This document shows, in pieces, positions 1 to 12,361 of a stretch of 64,000 nt of DNA. The notes beneath the pieces are model-generated. The model saw only the letters and a program-made list of their open reading frames with translations. It was not told the origin of the DNA and made no database searches. Position numbers and translations under genes: made by a program. The number at the start of each line of letters is the position of its first letter. Positions within the stretch are counted from its first letter, which is position 1. The DNA is from Meloidogyne chitwoodi (Eukaryota; Nematoda; Chromadorea; Rhabditida; Meloidogynidae), in NCBI GenBank assembly GCA_015183035.1, contig JACZZP010000017.1, forward strand, positions 1,550,001 through 1,614,000, read 5' to 3'.

Positions 1-212
1 AAAGTTCTAATCAGTCAAGCATTCTCAGCCATAGTCTCATTATTCTTTGTCTTTACCCATTATTTTGTTTATCACAATCTAAATACCTAGGTTTTAAACA
101 AAGAATGTATTTATTTTAAAATATTTAATTATAAATATTTTGAATATTTTAATATTACGTAGTATACAATTTTTTTAAAAAAAAAGTATTTCTTTTTTCA
201 ATTTTTCTTATT

Positions 213-2235
213 TTAAATATCTTGTGGTGCAATAGCATTATTACTATTTGTATTAATTGTATTACTATTTCCATTTCTTAAAATTTGTCCTCCACATTTA
301 AAATATTTAATTAAAAGTTGTCTATAATTTCTAACACTTAAAAGAGTTACCTTTTTTAAATTAAATTAATTAAATTTAATTAAATAAAACTAAAGAATTT
401 AAAATAGCAATTAAAGCAGTTATTGGAGTACCAAGAATCATTCCAATCTTTGTATTTGAAGTAAAATTAAAAAATAAAGTAAAATTAATATAAAGTTGAG
501 GAATAAATGTAAGTAAAGGTAATAATGCCTTTAAATGAATATTTAAAAATATTTTTATTTAATTTTAAAGAGTAAAAATTTGTTTTATTAAAATTTATTA
601 TTATAAGGGTATATTTATTTTATTTAAATTTTTAAAATTAAATTTAATATTTTTTTAAATATTTTTAATTTTTAAAATAAACATTAGCAAGTCCAAAAAA
701 TAAAAATTTAATTTACTTTTAAATTTAAAAAATAATTAATTTACTTGTGTAGTCAATACAATAGTCATTTGTCTATTAACTTGTCTCAAAGTTTCCAAAT
801 CAGGTCCTTTATATGTTTTTCTAACATATAATTGTATTTTTATTCCAAATAAAATAACAATTATATATGATAATAAAGTAAGTATAAATGCATAAATTAC
901 TATAAAACCTGAGAGATTACTTGTCTTTTTAAAATTAAAAATAAATTAATAATTTAAAAATAAATAAATTAAAACCTCAGCACGCATACCAACAACATAA
1001 TTTTTAATTGTATTATTATCAATTTCTAAAATATCCATAATTTCATAATTTGTTAAATATTCATTTTCTAATGTTGGATGGAATGCAATAAAAGATAAAA
1101 TAAAAAGAAAAGCAATTGGGAAAATAAAACAAAAAAGTATTAATCCATAAATTTTCTTATTAATTTTTATACAACTTTAAATTTAAAAATAGGTATATTA
1201 TTAATTTATTTAAAATAGAGTATTTCTTCTGTAAAACGATAACTTTCTATTTAATTAATTATTTACTCTCTACCCTATTTAAATTTATGGAAAATCCCAA
1301 TTTCTTTTCTTTTTTGGACAGTTGGTCACATTGTGGAATTTCTTACATTTTATATCACTGAATGTTTTAAATATTAATATCAAAATATTTCCGTATTATC
1401 CAAAGACTACCTACTTGAAAATGTAATTGTTCCTTTCACACTACTCATAGAGTGAAAGGAACATAGAGGGTGTTGAATAATAGAAAGAATGTTTTCCCAT
1501 CAGAAGAAATACTTTATTTATTTTTACCGAACAACAGACAAATAACGAAAAACAAATTGAGAACAAACATTCATTGTAGTAAATCTAGACACAAAACCAC
1601 AAATCATAAAACAAACACATTGCCAAGGATTTGGTAAATAATGTGTTGGTCCATATTCCCATACTGTTCCAACACCACGATCAGACACATAAACCTTTTT
1701 ATAAATAAAAATATAAATAATTTGTGAATTAAATTTTGATAAATTATTTAAGGGTTGCCTCTTCCTTTATAACAGGAATGAGAACTTAACGGAAAAATTT
1801 ACAGAGATCTGCACTTTTATCGGTTTCGAATATTCGGAATTGTCAATCTTAAATATCATTTTAACCATTTTTTACATATCACAAATTTAGAATAGATTTT
1901 TCTCTAATTTACTCTGTCAGTCTTTAAAACTAAAATAATTAAAAGGATATTCTTCTAATTTTAATTAATTAAATTTATTTATTTATTCCTTGAAAAATCT
2001 TATATTAAACTATTTTTAAAATTTTAATTAAATTAAATTAAAAAATAACCGGTCGTACAATACAAAAAGCAGCAATAGCAATAATATCAACAAAACAAGT
2101 TTGTAATAATATTTTACTATAAACTTGCATTTCTTTCATTGTATAACGTAAAATTAAATAAATTAATAATAAATTGGAAAATAATCCAATTAATCCCAAA
2201 CAAAGAATAATTAAAGAATAAATTTCTCCTATCAT
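213..2235 (-). CDS. Serpentine chemoreceptor (7TM GPCR, Srd/Str-like), six exons
   Basis: Predicted nematode chemosensory GPCR of the plasma membrane of sensory neurons. I trace six exons on the minus strand: 2050-2235, 1528-1694, 976-1174, 745-924, 391-528 and 213-350, all with GT/AG borders and keeping frame, ending in TAA at 213-215. Exon 1 encodes TM1 (LGLIGLFSNLLLIYLILRY) and TM2 after the motif EMQVYSKILLQTC, typical of Srd/Str receptors. Exon 2 carries the conserved PNPWQ and the segment ending RYLSVVR, a DRY-like position after TM3. Exons 3 to 6 add the remaining hydrophobic segments and a short hydrophilic Asn-rich tail. A plus-strand paralog with the same exon layout lies at 13110-23066. 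The 7TM chemoreceptor assignment is firm; Srd versus Str is less sure. A 12-bp-stem hairpin lies in intron 2 (about 1430-1465). Confidence 0.8.
1430..1465. other. Perfect inverted repeat in chemoreceptor intron
   Basis: The segment TGTTCCTTTCAC is followed after about 12 nt by its exact complement GTGAAAGGAACA, giving a 12-bp stem. It lies in the second intron of the chemoreceptor. No target duplication or internal coding sequence is visible, so it may be a MITE remnant or chance. Confidence 0.5.
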
Positions 2236-3280
2236 TTTTTTAAATTTAGGTAATTTAATTTTTTTTTTAATTATTTTAATAAAAAAATAATATTATTTTT
2301 ACAAATATCGTGATAATTTAAATTAAAAAAATAAATTAAATAAAAGTTTCAATATTTACACGCAATTATTTTAATTATTAATAAAAAAAGAATTTAAATA
2401 AATATTTAAAAAATTAAATAAAATTAATATTAATTTTATTTATTTAAATTTTAATTTATAAATTCTTTTAAAAGTATTACTGACTTTAAAAATTAAATAT
2501 TTAAAAATTATTTAAATATTTAATTGTTTTACACTTTTAATTAAAATAAAATAATATTTATTTAATTAAAATATTAAAATAAAATTATTATTTTCTTTTA
2601 ATTAAATATATTTTAATATACTTATACTTAAATTAATTTTTAATTTTTTAATAAATTAAATATTATATACTAAAATAATATAAAAATATAAATTATGACC
2701 ATTTTACCTTTAAAATTATTTTTTTTTAATAAAATTAAAAAATTGTAATTAAAACAAAATATTTTACCAAATTTAAGGTAACCTTTTTTTGTCAAAATTT
2801 AATATTAAAGAAAATGTTTTTTAAATATTAATAAAATTATAATAAAAAATATATTATATATAATTTCTAAACATTTTATTAATAAAATTAAAAAATATTT
2901 TTAAATATTTTATGAAAAAAAAATAAAAATTTTGGAATAAAAATAAATAATATATTAAGGAAGAATGTATTAATTAATATTTAATAAAGAATTTAAATAT
3001 TTTTTAATAAAATTAAAAATATATTTAATGAGCAATTTATAAAACTTTTTTAATTTTTAAATTTAAATTAATTATAATTATTTTGTTAATATTTTCTAAA
3101 ATTAATTAATTATTTTATTAATTGCTCATTTTAAGAGATTAAATAAATAAAATAAATAAAAATATTAGAGATAATAATATACAAAATTAAATGAAAAATA
3201 AAAGAGATCTAAAAATAAATAAATATTATTTAAATTAATTAATTAAAATAAATATTATAAAATTAAATTAATTAATTAAT

Positions 3281-6200
3281 TTAAGTTATTTCAGATAACC
3301 AAAAAATACTTCTATCTCTTGCACATGCTGAAGTAATACGTCCATCCTTAATTAATTAATTTATTTATTTAATTAATTAATATTATTAAAAATTAATTAA
3401 AATTAATTTTTAATTAATTAAATAAATATATATTTAAGCATTTTTATTAAAAAATAAAATTGTTTTATTAAAATAAACAATTTAGCTCACAAACTACTAT
3501 AGTATTTTAATTCTGATTTAAAAATAATTCTGATTTAAAAATAATTCTGATTTAAAAATAATTCTGATTTAAAAATAATTCTGATTTAAAAATAATTCTG
3601 ATTTAAAAATAATTCTGATTTAAAAATAATTCTGATTTAAAAATAATTCTGATTTAAAAATAATTCTGATTTAAAAATAATTCTGATTTAAAAATAATTC
3701 TGATTTAAAAATAATTCTGATTTTTTTTAATTTATTTACTTAATATTAAAAATTTTAATATTAAATATTTTATTTTTTAAAATAAAATATATCTTTTATT
3801 TCTTATTAAGAGAAAAATAAACCGGTTCATGATCCCACATTTCTTTCATTGTTTTTACAATTTTAGAACAAATTAAATTATTTAATAAAAATTGTTTAAT
3901 TTTAGGTCTAAATTTTTGATTAACAACTAAATCACGAATTTGTCCAATTGTTGGATTATTTCCAATTTCTTCTTCATAAGGAAGTAAAAATACAGAATTT
4001 TCTTTTTCTTCTTTATTTATTTTAAATTCTAAAAAATTAATAAATTTATTTTAATTTAATTTAATTAAAAATTAATTTAATTATATTTTTACCTTCATTA
4101 TTATTATTTTCTTTTAAAAATTCTTCTTCTTTATTTAAAATAAAAGTTCTCGATAAAATTTCCCAAATAACTAAAGCAGCAGCATAAACATCTATTTGTT
4201 GAAAAGCAAAACTAGTAAATTCTGTTGCTCCCTCTAAAACTTCAGGTGACATATAACGACGAGTACCAACCTTTTTTTTTAATTTATTAAAATTTATTTA
4301 ATTTTATTTAAATTATTAATTAATATTTATTTTAATTAAATTTATTTAAATTTAATTTTTTATTTATTTTAATTAATTTATTTTATTTAAAATTAATTAA
4401 TATTTTTTATTTTATTTAATTTTACTTGTAAAATATTTTGTTCAACAGAAATACCCCCATTTTTATCAGAAGAATCACATTTAAGTGCCAAACCAAAATC
4501 AGTAATACAACTACTCAAATCATTACGAACTAATATATTTTTACTTTTTATGTCCCTGTGAACCTAAAATATTAAAAAATATTTTTATAAATAAAAAAAG
4601 AATTTTTAGAATATTAATGTACATATAAAAACAAGTTAATTATATATAAAAATTAATAAAAAAATTAAATTAAATTTATTTAAAAAAAACAAACAATTGT
4701 TGGCTTAGCATTTGAACCAAAAGACACTTCTTCATGTAACTAAAATTAATTAAATTAATTTATTTATTTTAATTAAAAAAACTAACAAAAGCTAAACCAT
4801 TTAACATTGTAGCAATCATTTTAATTGAATTAATTAATAAAATATTATTTTCCTAAAATAATTATTAATTAATATTTATTTAAATTAATTTACTTTTAAA
4901 AAATCAAATAAAGATCCATTATCATAATATTCTATTAATAACCAACAACGTTTATTCCAATGAAAACCTCCAAGAAAGTTTGCAATAAATTCATTTGAAG
5001 ATATTGATTTTATTGAATAAATATCCTTTTTTTAAATTAAATAAATAAATTTATTTATTTTTAAAGAAAATATAAGAGATTATATATTCATAAATTTATT
5101 ATAAATTAAATTTAAAAAATATAAAGTACTCTTTTTCACCCTATTTTACCTTTTAAAAATCAAAAAAATATTAAAAATAAATTAAAAATTTAAATATTAT
5201 TATTTACCATTTCATTAATCCAACTATCCTCTCCCCCATTTCCATCAATAAATTGTTTAACAGCAATAATAAATTCATCAGAATAATCAGAAGATGTTTT
5301 TGCTTTATAAACTTGACTAAAACGACCTTCTGATATTTTCTTTAATTTAAAATAAAATAATTAAAATTAAAAATTAAAAAAAACTTCAATTAAATTTAAT
5401 TCTGAAGGTTTAATTCTTTTTTCATTTAATAAAATAATTATTTCATTAATTTCAATATTTTTATTTTCATTATTTTCATCATCTAAACTAATTTTTAATA
5501 ATAAAGGATTTGTTGTAGATGTTGTTCTTTTTCTTTTTTTTTTATTTTTTAAAATTATTTTTGATGAATTTGAAGAAAATAATAATCTTCTTTTTACAAT
5601 TTTTGTTTTTTTATTAAATGATTTATTATTTTTAATAAAAATATATTTAAAAATAATAATAAAAAATAATAAAATAATTATTAAAATAATAATTATTATA
5701 ATTATCCAAAAATTAATTGATAATATATTTTTATTTGTAGTTTGATTAGGTAATAATTCTTCTTTTTCTTAAATTAAATTTAAATTTTATTTTTAATTAA
5801 AAGTCAGATTTTAATTTAAAAGGAGACAATTATTACTTTCCTTTATTTAAATTAAAATTAGAAATAAAATCTCAAAAATTATAAAAAATAGAAATATGGG
5901 AAGAGAAAAAAAAGGGAACAATAAATCTTCAAAAATCTCTCCAATTTAGACCTATACTTTTTATTTAAAATTATTAATAAATTGGAGAGAACTAAAAAAG
6001 TAATAAAAGTGTTAAATAAATATTTAATAAAAATAAATAAATAAATACCTTTTAAATCAGTAAATTCATTATCATTATTATTATCTTCTTGAATTATTTC
6101 TTCATTTAAAAAAGAGAATTTAGTATTACAATTATGTGTTCTACAACAACAAAATCTAGAAGATCTTCCAAGAACACCTGTTCCTCTAAAAATTAAATAT

Positions 6201-7185
6201 TATATTTATAATTAATTATAATATTTAAAAAAACCTAATATCCATAATACATTCATTATCTTTTTTACATTCCCTTAATTCACTGGGTGCTTGTACCCAA
6301 CAACCTTTTTTAAAATCCAAAACAATATCTGTCCCATCAATTGAACTATAAAGTAAATTAGCCATACAACCCTTAAAAAATACAATTAATTAAATTATAA
6401 TATTAAATAATTAAAAATAACCAAATGATTGGAATTTGTATCTGCATAACATTTTATTGTTTCAACACATTCTGATAGATTGAGGGAATTACAAGTATTG
6501 TAATCAAAATGCTAAAAGTTTAAAGAAAAATAATTATTAATATTAAAAATCAGAATTATTAAAATCAGAATATCAGAATTAAAAATCAATTATTAAAATC
6601 AGAATTATATACCAGAATTAAAATCAGAATTATTAAACAGAATTAAAATCAGAAGTAAAAATCAGAATATCAGAATTAAAAATCAATTATTAAAACCAGA
6701 AGTAAAAATCAGAATTAAATATCGGAAATAGAATTATTAAAATCAGAATTAATATAAAATAAAACCTCGCAGTAAATAAAAGGTTTATTTCTTCTTTCAA
6801 CATCAGAACTATTAACATCTAAATCAAAATTAACACCCAATTTTCCAAGTTGAGTAAGAAAGTTTGGTAAATTTAGTTGATTATTATCTGATGATGTTAA
6901 AATTGTTTTTTTAATAATTCTAGAATTTAATTTATTAACATTTTCATTCTAAAAATAAATAAAATAATTTAATTTAATTATTTTAATTTTTAAAAAACAA
7001 AAAATTAATTATTTATTTAAATAAAAATAATTAATTATTTATAAAAATTAATTTACCAATTGATTTTTTTGTTCAAAATCAATATTTCTTTTATTATTAT
7101 TTGTTGGGTAACAATTAACAAAAATTAATTTTCCAACAAAAAATATAAGCAAAAATAAATAAAAGAAAAATAATTTCCAATCCAT
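3281..7185 (-). CDS. daf-4: TGF-beta type II receptor Ser/Thr kinase, DAF-4-like
   Basis: Transmembrane receptor kinase that binds BMP/TGF-beta ligands and phosphorylates type I receptors; in C. elegans DAF-4 controls dauer entry and body size. The start is ATG 7185 with a signal peptide (MDWKLFF then a hydrophobic run). The extracellular part is Cys-rich (exons about 6768-6950, 6422-6513, 6233-6370 and 6051-6188) and includes a CCCRTHNC segment typical of the receptor ectodomain end. The TM segment is an Ile-rich run near 5640-5720. Kinase motifs follow: IIAVKQF (VAIK lysine), [10 protein letters not shown] (catalytic loop), TDFGLA (DFG) and [13 protein letters not shown] (activation segment and APE) at 4200-4270, then [11 protein letters not shown]. 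The region 3823-4010 encodes the conserved MWDHEP, and the last exon 3281-3346 completes it with DGRITSACA. The penultimate intron contains a 17-bp satellite. About 14 exons look intact. Family assignment is firm; orthology to daf-4 is inferred from the activation-loop sequence. Confidence 0.87.
3508..3725. repeat. 17-bp tandem satellite in DAF-4-like intron
   Basis: About 12 to 13 near-perfect copies of the 17-mer ATTCTGATTTAAAAATA lie in the last intron of the receptor kinase. There are no unique spacers, so it is a minisatellite and not a CRISPR array. The core TTCTGATTT recurs in other introns of the window (6540-6770, 33080-33325, 36690-36810, 37690-37810, 39140-39210). Confidence 0.95.
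6540..6770. repeat. Degenerate TCAGAATTAAAA repeat in DAF-4-like intron
   Basis: An irregular run of TCAGAAT, TTAAAATCAGAATT and related words, the reverse-strand form of the TTCTGATT core seen at 3508-3725. It lies between two ectodomain exons of the receptor kinase. Confidence 0.8.
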
Positions 7186-9365
7186 TTTTAACTAAATTTA
7201 ATTTAATAATAAAAAATAATTAATAAAAAAAATTAAATAAATTAATTAAAAAAAAATTAAATATTTTAAATAATTAAATAATACGTAAATAAACCAAAAA
7301 AGATAAATAAATAAATATTAATATTTAACATATAATTATTTATATAAAAAATGTAAAATAAATAAAATAAAATATTTTCATTGTTATATAAATATTTTTT
7401 CCATTTTTGTAAAATAATAATAATTTATATTTTTAACAAAAATTAATAAAAAATAAAATAAAATTATTTTGGGTTAAAAATAAATAAATTAATTTTAAAA
7501 TAATATTAATAATAAAATAATTGAGTTGTAAATAAATAAATAATTTAATTAAATAAATAAATAAATTTAAAAAATATATATTTTTCAAAAATTAATTAAA
7601 AATAAATTATTTAAATTAATAAAAATAATTTAGAAAAAAGAGAAGTTAAACCCAAGTAAATTACTCATAAATAATCTATAAAACATTTATACATGTGATA
7701 TATATAAAGTGCTTTTTATTAATTAATTGATTTTTTTATTTAAAAAATATTTTTTTTTAAAATATAAAATTTATTAAAATTAATTATTAATTTATTTAAA
7801 TAAATAAATAAAATAAAATTAATTAATTAAACCAAAAAATGAATAAATAAAATAAATATTCTAATAATTTATTATTCTTTTTTATTTAAAAATTAATAAA
7901 AATATAAAATATTAATTTTCTTTTTTTTGCTTTAGAAAATATAAAAAAGTACAAAGTATTTTTTTATTTAAAAATAAATAAATAAATATTTACAAAATTA
8001 ATAATATATTTTTGTGTGTTTTTATATTTTTCCACCATTTTTTATTTATTAAAAAAAGTACAAAAGCGTGGAAAAAATAATAAATAAATAAATAAATTTA
8101 TTTATTTATTTAAAAAATAAATTTAAAATTCAAGGACAAAAAATAAATAAATAAATAATTAATTATATAAATAAATAAAAGATGTAAAAAATGATTAGAA
8201 AAAAATATTTTTTTTAAATTAAAAATTAAATTAATGAAAGCTAAAAAAATAAATATTTTAAAAATTTTATTAAATTATTTCTCTGACTTTTTAAAAATTA
8301 ATTAATAAATAAATAAATAAATTAATTAATTTTTAAATTAAAAAAAGAATAAAGTTCAAAATAATATATATAAAAAGTAATAAAATAAATAATAAATATT
8401 ATAACCATTTTAGGAAATATTATTAAAATAAATATAAATAAATAATTACCTAATAAAATATTATGCTAAAAATAAAAATTTATTTAAATAAAAAATTAAA
8501 GTTTTTTATTAATATAATTAAATTAATTTTTTGTTTTACACTCAGAATTGAAACTAAAAAATTAAAAAAAATAATAAAAAGTTTGCAAATAAAATAATAA
8601 TTAAAATTAAATATTATTTTAAAAATTTAATAAAATATTTATTATTATTTTTTTTAATAATAAATATTAAAAAAAAAATATAAAAATTTGTTGTAAAATA
8701 AATAAATAAATAAAATTATAAATATTTACTTTAAATCAACAGCTGTAAAAAAATGGAAAAATAAAAATAAAAAATGAAAGAGAAGAAGAGAAGAAGAGAA
8801 AAATAAAAAAAGAGAGAGAATAAAAGAAAAGAAAATAATCGATTGGATTTATTATATAAGAGAGTAGTTGTTTAACTGAGTGAGTCTGGCACAATTGATT
8901 CAAAATTTTAGTAGTTATAAATTATATAAAAAAACAAATAATATCTCATTTTAAAGAGCTTTTCGAGATGAATCGAATGAGACCAAAATAAACAAATTTA
9001 GTTGAATTTGAACAAAGTTAGAAAGAAAAAAGAGATTCTGAGAGGTATACCTGTATATATATAATAATTATATTTTAAAATACTAATTATTTTATAATTC
9101 AAAGGATATTAAAAAAAGATAAATTAATATTTAAGAAAATTATCTTAATTAATTAATTTATTTTATTTTTCTTTTTTTATAAATTAGATAAATAAAAATA
9201 CTTTTTGGCATAAAGCCAAAAAGAAAAAGAAATTAATTTTAAAAGATATTAATTTTATTTAATTATTATTATTTATTTTTATAATATTTAAATTAATAAT
9301 ATTTGTAAAAAAATTAAAAAATATTTATTTTATTTATTTTAAAATTATTTTATTTATTTAATTAT
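7186..9365. other. AT-rich intergenic stretch
   Basis: Almost pure A/T with TAAATAAA-type simple sequence. No open reading frame or RNA gene was recognised. Two local features stand out: a purine-rich GAAGAGAAGAAGAG tract at about 8775-8840, and a perfect hairpin near 9200-9223 (CTTTTTGGC, ATAAA loop, GCCAAAAAG). The hairpin is about 140 bp past the stop of the minus-strand MARVEL-like gene and could be in its 3' UTR. Confidence 0.7.
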
Positions 9366-10417
9366 TTAATTATTTTCTCTTTCTCTTCTTAATCTTTTCT
9401 TTTCTCTAATGTCAAATTGATACTCTCGAGCAGCAAAAAATGCACTTGTTGCGTACAAAACAAATAGAATAAAACAGAAAAACTTTAAAAATAATAATTA
9501 AATTAAAAATTAATTTAAATTATTAAACTAAAATATTTTATTTTATTAAAATTTTAATATTTTAATTCCCAATTTATTCAAAATAAATGAATTTAATTTT
9601 AATTTTTTTTAATTTACCGCAGCAAATGCCCATTCAATAATTAATCTACATCCATTATGTATAATTCCATCTCCCCCAATATCATTGCAATTATTTGACC
9701 AAGCACCTGTTGAATAATAAGCTTCTAAACATGAAAATATTAAAAAACAAATTGCTGCAATTCCTGCCAATATTAAATCCTTTAAAAAATAAAATTAAAT
9801 ATAAATTATTTTAAAAAATAATTTTAACAGATTCATTCCATGGCCAAAAATAAAGAAATGTTTTATTAAAATTAAAAAAGAAAATTAAAAATATTAAAAA
9901 TGTAAAGCAAAGGACAAATCCAACAAATAACATTATCAATGTTTGTCCAAAGAGTATTCCTTTAAAAGGACCAGGTCCATAAACTACAGTTATTAGACAA
10001 ATAATTATTAGACAAATTATCTAAAAATTAATTAATTAATTTATTTTTTTAAAAATAATTTTAATTTATTTTAAAAATAAATATCTAATTAAAAATAAAT
10101 AAATAAATATTAATTACAATTTCCAAAATTTTCAAAACTCCAAAAGGTTCAATACAAAATTTAATATTCAAATAATTATTTAAATGTCCAAATTCATCAA
10201 AATAAGATATATTATTATTTTTTATTATTTTATTTTGACCATTTTTTAAATAAATTCTTGAAGGAATTTCTCTTGAATATTTTGTTTCAATTGTTGTTGT
10301 TAAAATACTTCCATCAGGTTCTTGACGTGAATAAAAATGTTTAGGAGGAGGTCTTTCTTCTTCTTTTAAATAATAATTAATATTATTATTATTATTATAA
10401 TGACTATTTAATTCCAT
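9366..10417 (-). CDS. MARVEL-like four-transmembrane protein
   Basis: Predicted integral membrane protein with four TM segments, resembling MARVEL/CMTM proteins that act in membrane apposition and vesicle traffic. Exons are 10118-10417, 9829-10020, 9618-9779 and 9366-9482, with GT/AG borders and frame kept. The N-terminal about 75 residues are cytosolic and include an Asn run and a proline patch (EERPPPKHFYSRQEPDG). TM1 begins at FGVLKILEIV and spans the first intron. TM2 (LFVGFVLCFTFLIFLIF) is in exon 2, TM3 (LAGIAAICFLIFSCLEAYY) in exon 3, and TM4 (FCFILFVLYATSAFFA) in exon 4. A Cys pair in the loop before TM4 (NNCNDIGGDG...NGC) may form a disulfide. The tail is basic (KKRLRRERE). The four-TM topology is read directly; the MARVEL label rests on general resemblance, and another tetraspan family is possible. 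Confidence 0.65.
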
Positions 10418-10679
10418 TTTATTTATTTATTTTAAATAATAATATTATTATTTTTTAAATAATTTAAGAAAATATTTTTTTTTATTTAAGAAAAAAGTTT
10501 TTAATAAAAAAAAAGAAAATAATTATTTTTTAATAAAAAAATAATTTTTTCGCTGATTTATTTGTAAAAATGTCGCCATCAAGTTTTTACGCGCCTTTTA
10601 AAGGCTTGTTGTACAAAAGCAATTATATATTTATTTATAAAATGGCGAAATAAAATGAAGAAAAGATTAAAAAAAAATT
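10418..10679. promoter_or_regulatory. Upstream region of MARVEL-like gene
   Basis: AT-rich upstream flank with one GC-richer patch at about 10555-10610 (ATGTCGCCATCAAG, then ACGCGCCTTTTAAAGGC). No defined promoter motif was recognised. It is bounded by the target duplication of the MITE that starts at 10688. Confidence 0.3.
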
Positions 10680-10687
10680 ATTTTAAA

Positions 10688-11890
10688 GGTGCGACGACAT
10701 TTGCGCCGTTGACATTTGCGCCGACGACTTTTGCGCCGGAAATATTTTAAAACGCGACATTTGCGCCGCCTTTAAATTTAAAAAAAAAGTAATATGTATT
10801 TATTAAAGGATTAAAAAATTATTAAAAAATTAAACTAAAATGTATCAACTAAATAAATCCGATTAAGATTCTAAATATTCATTCTTTTAAATATTTGGCT
10901 ATTGTATGTTATAGCGGACTTTTTCTTTCTGTACCGATCCGGATGAGTGAGGTGTCATTCGAAAGCTCTTGCAAAACTTAGTCGAACTAGACATGGGGGA
11001 AGTTGATCCGACGTCTATAAGCCGAGTTACAGGTCCCCGAATATTGAAAAATTATAGGGGGGACCAAGCTCTACTAAGTGATTACTGCGGCTGCACTTTA
11101 ATTATTTTCACTGATGTGAATTAATTATGTAATTTGCGCCGTAGAATAACGCATGTACCAAAAGCCAACGAGAGATGGGCTCTCAAATGAAGAAGTCATA
11201 AAACACTCCCAATTGGTCCAAGTTTGGCGTGTTTCTAGCAAACTTCGATCCTTCATAGCTTTGTTCAAAATCGTTCAATCAAAACGATTTTGGTCTCATT
11301 CGATAGGTCTCGAAGAGTTCTTTCGAATGAGCTATATACTCATATTCGAATTTTTCACCCCAAAAATGAGCTTACTCCCCCTATGATTTTTCAATTTTCG
11401 GGGACCTGTAACTCGGCTCTTAGACGTCGGATCAACTTCCCCCATGTCTGCAAGAGCTTTCGAATGACACCTCACTCATCCGGATCGGTACAGAAAGAAA
11501 AAGTCTCTATAACATACAATATTCAAATATTTAACTGCACAAATATAGCTGCAGTCTTTTTTCATTCATTAGAGCATAAAAAAGGAATTGATAATTGGGT
11601 TGATTAGTTGCTAATTAATATTTCAAACCTGTTAGGCTGTTGAAAATTTTAATAATATCATTTAAATAAATGATTAAATTTAATTTTAAAATCATTTTAG
11701 ACTTAATTCTTTTTAAAATTTAATTTTTTAAATCTTTAATATTACTTTACTTTTTTAATTTAAAGGCGGCGCAAATGTCGCGTTTTAAAATATTTCCGGC
11801 GCAAAAGTCGTCGGCGCAAAAGTCGTCGCCGCAAATGTCGTCGGCGCATAAGTCGCAGCGCAAGTGTCGCGGCGCAAATGTCCTGCAACC
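10688..11890. mobile_element. MITE family A, copy 1 (8-bp TSD, iterated GC-rich TIRs)
   Basis: Non-autonomous DNA transposon. The left end starts GGTGCGACGACATTTGCGCC and the right end ends GGCGCAAATGTCCTGCAACC, its imperfect inverse. Both sides are flanked by the same 8 bp, ATTTTAAA (10680-10687 and 11891-11898). The TIRs consist of a repeated 13- to 16-bp word (GACATTTGCGCCG / GACGACTTTTGCGCCG) and stand out as GC-rich in an AT-rich genome. The left TIR is shorter than the right. Copy 2 lies at 62308-63172. An 8-bp TSD suits hAT-like or other 8-bp-TSD superfamilies; no transposase is present to decide. The interior has been replaced by a foldback element (10889-11532). Confidence 0.9.
10889..11532. 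mobile_element. Foldback element nested in MITE A copy 1
   Basis: Long imperfect inverted repeats of about 190 bp. The left arm (about 10889-11080) contains GTACCGATCCGGATGAGTGA and the right arm (about 11380-11532) contains the inverse TCACTCATCCGGATCGGTAC. The centre holds CATTCGAAAG-type words shared with the elements at 12362-13024 and 54632-55170, plus an ATTACTGCGGCTGC segment related to ATTACCGCGGCTGC in those elements. Copy 2 of the host MITE lacks this sequence. Short open frames here (11153-11607) are byproducts of the repeat. Confidence 0.75.
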
Positions 11891-12361
11891 ATTTTAAAAA
11901 ATCAATAAATAAATATATATTAATTATTTAAATTAAATTAAATTTTATTTTGATTTATTTTATAAAATAAGTAAATATATTTTAGTCTCGAACAATTATA
12001 AATCTAGCAAGTTAATAATACTTTAATTTTTATTAATTCTTTATAATTTTAAATTATTTAATTTACAGTAATATTAGACTACACTTTTATTAATTATTAA
12101 TTATTTACATATATATTTGATAAAATTGGCAATTAAAATATTATTTTAAAATTTAAAGTAAATACTTCACCTGACAATTAAAGTGTAAAATAATGAAAAA
12201 TATTTTTTATATTTAAATAATTTATAAGTTAAGCAGTCTTTTTACACAATTGTTTACAACATATATTTGATTAATTAAATAATATTTTTTAAATAAGTAA
12301 TATAATTTTTATTTTATTAAATTTTATTATTTTTTACAAAATTTAAAAACAATATATTTTA

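Noticed and set aside
3508..3725. Regular short repeats resembling a CRISPR array
   Set aside because: Units of 17 bp are directly adjacent with no unique spacers, and the genome is eukaryotic; it is a minisatellite.
8775..8860. Resemblance of AGAGAGAATAAAA...CGATTGG to Polinton sequence near 14455-14500
   Set aside because: Short, purine-rich and low in complexity; not enough to infer a Polinton remnant.
11153..11607. Two overlapping open frames on the plus strand
   Set aside because: They read across the foldback element inside MITE A copy 1 and have no domain or splice context.
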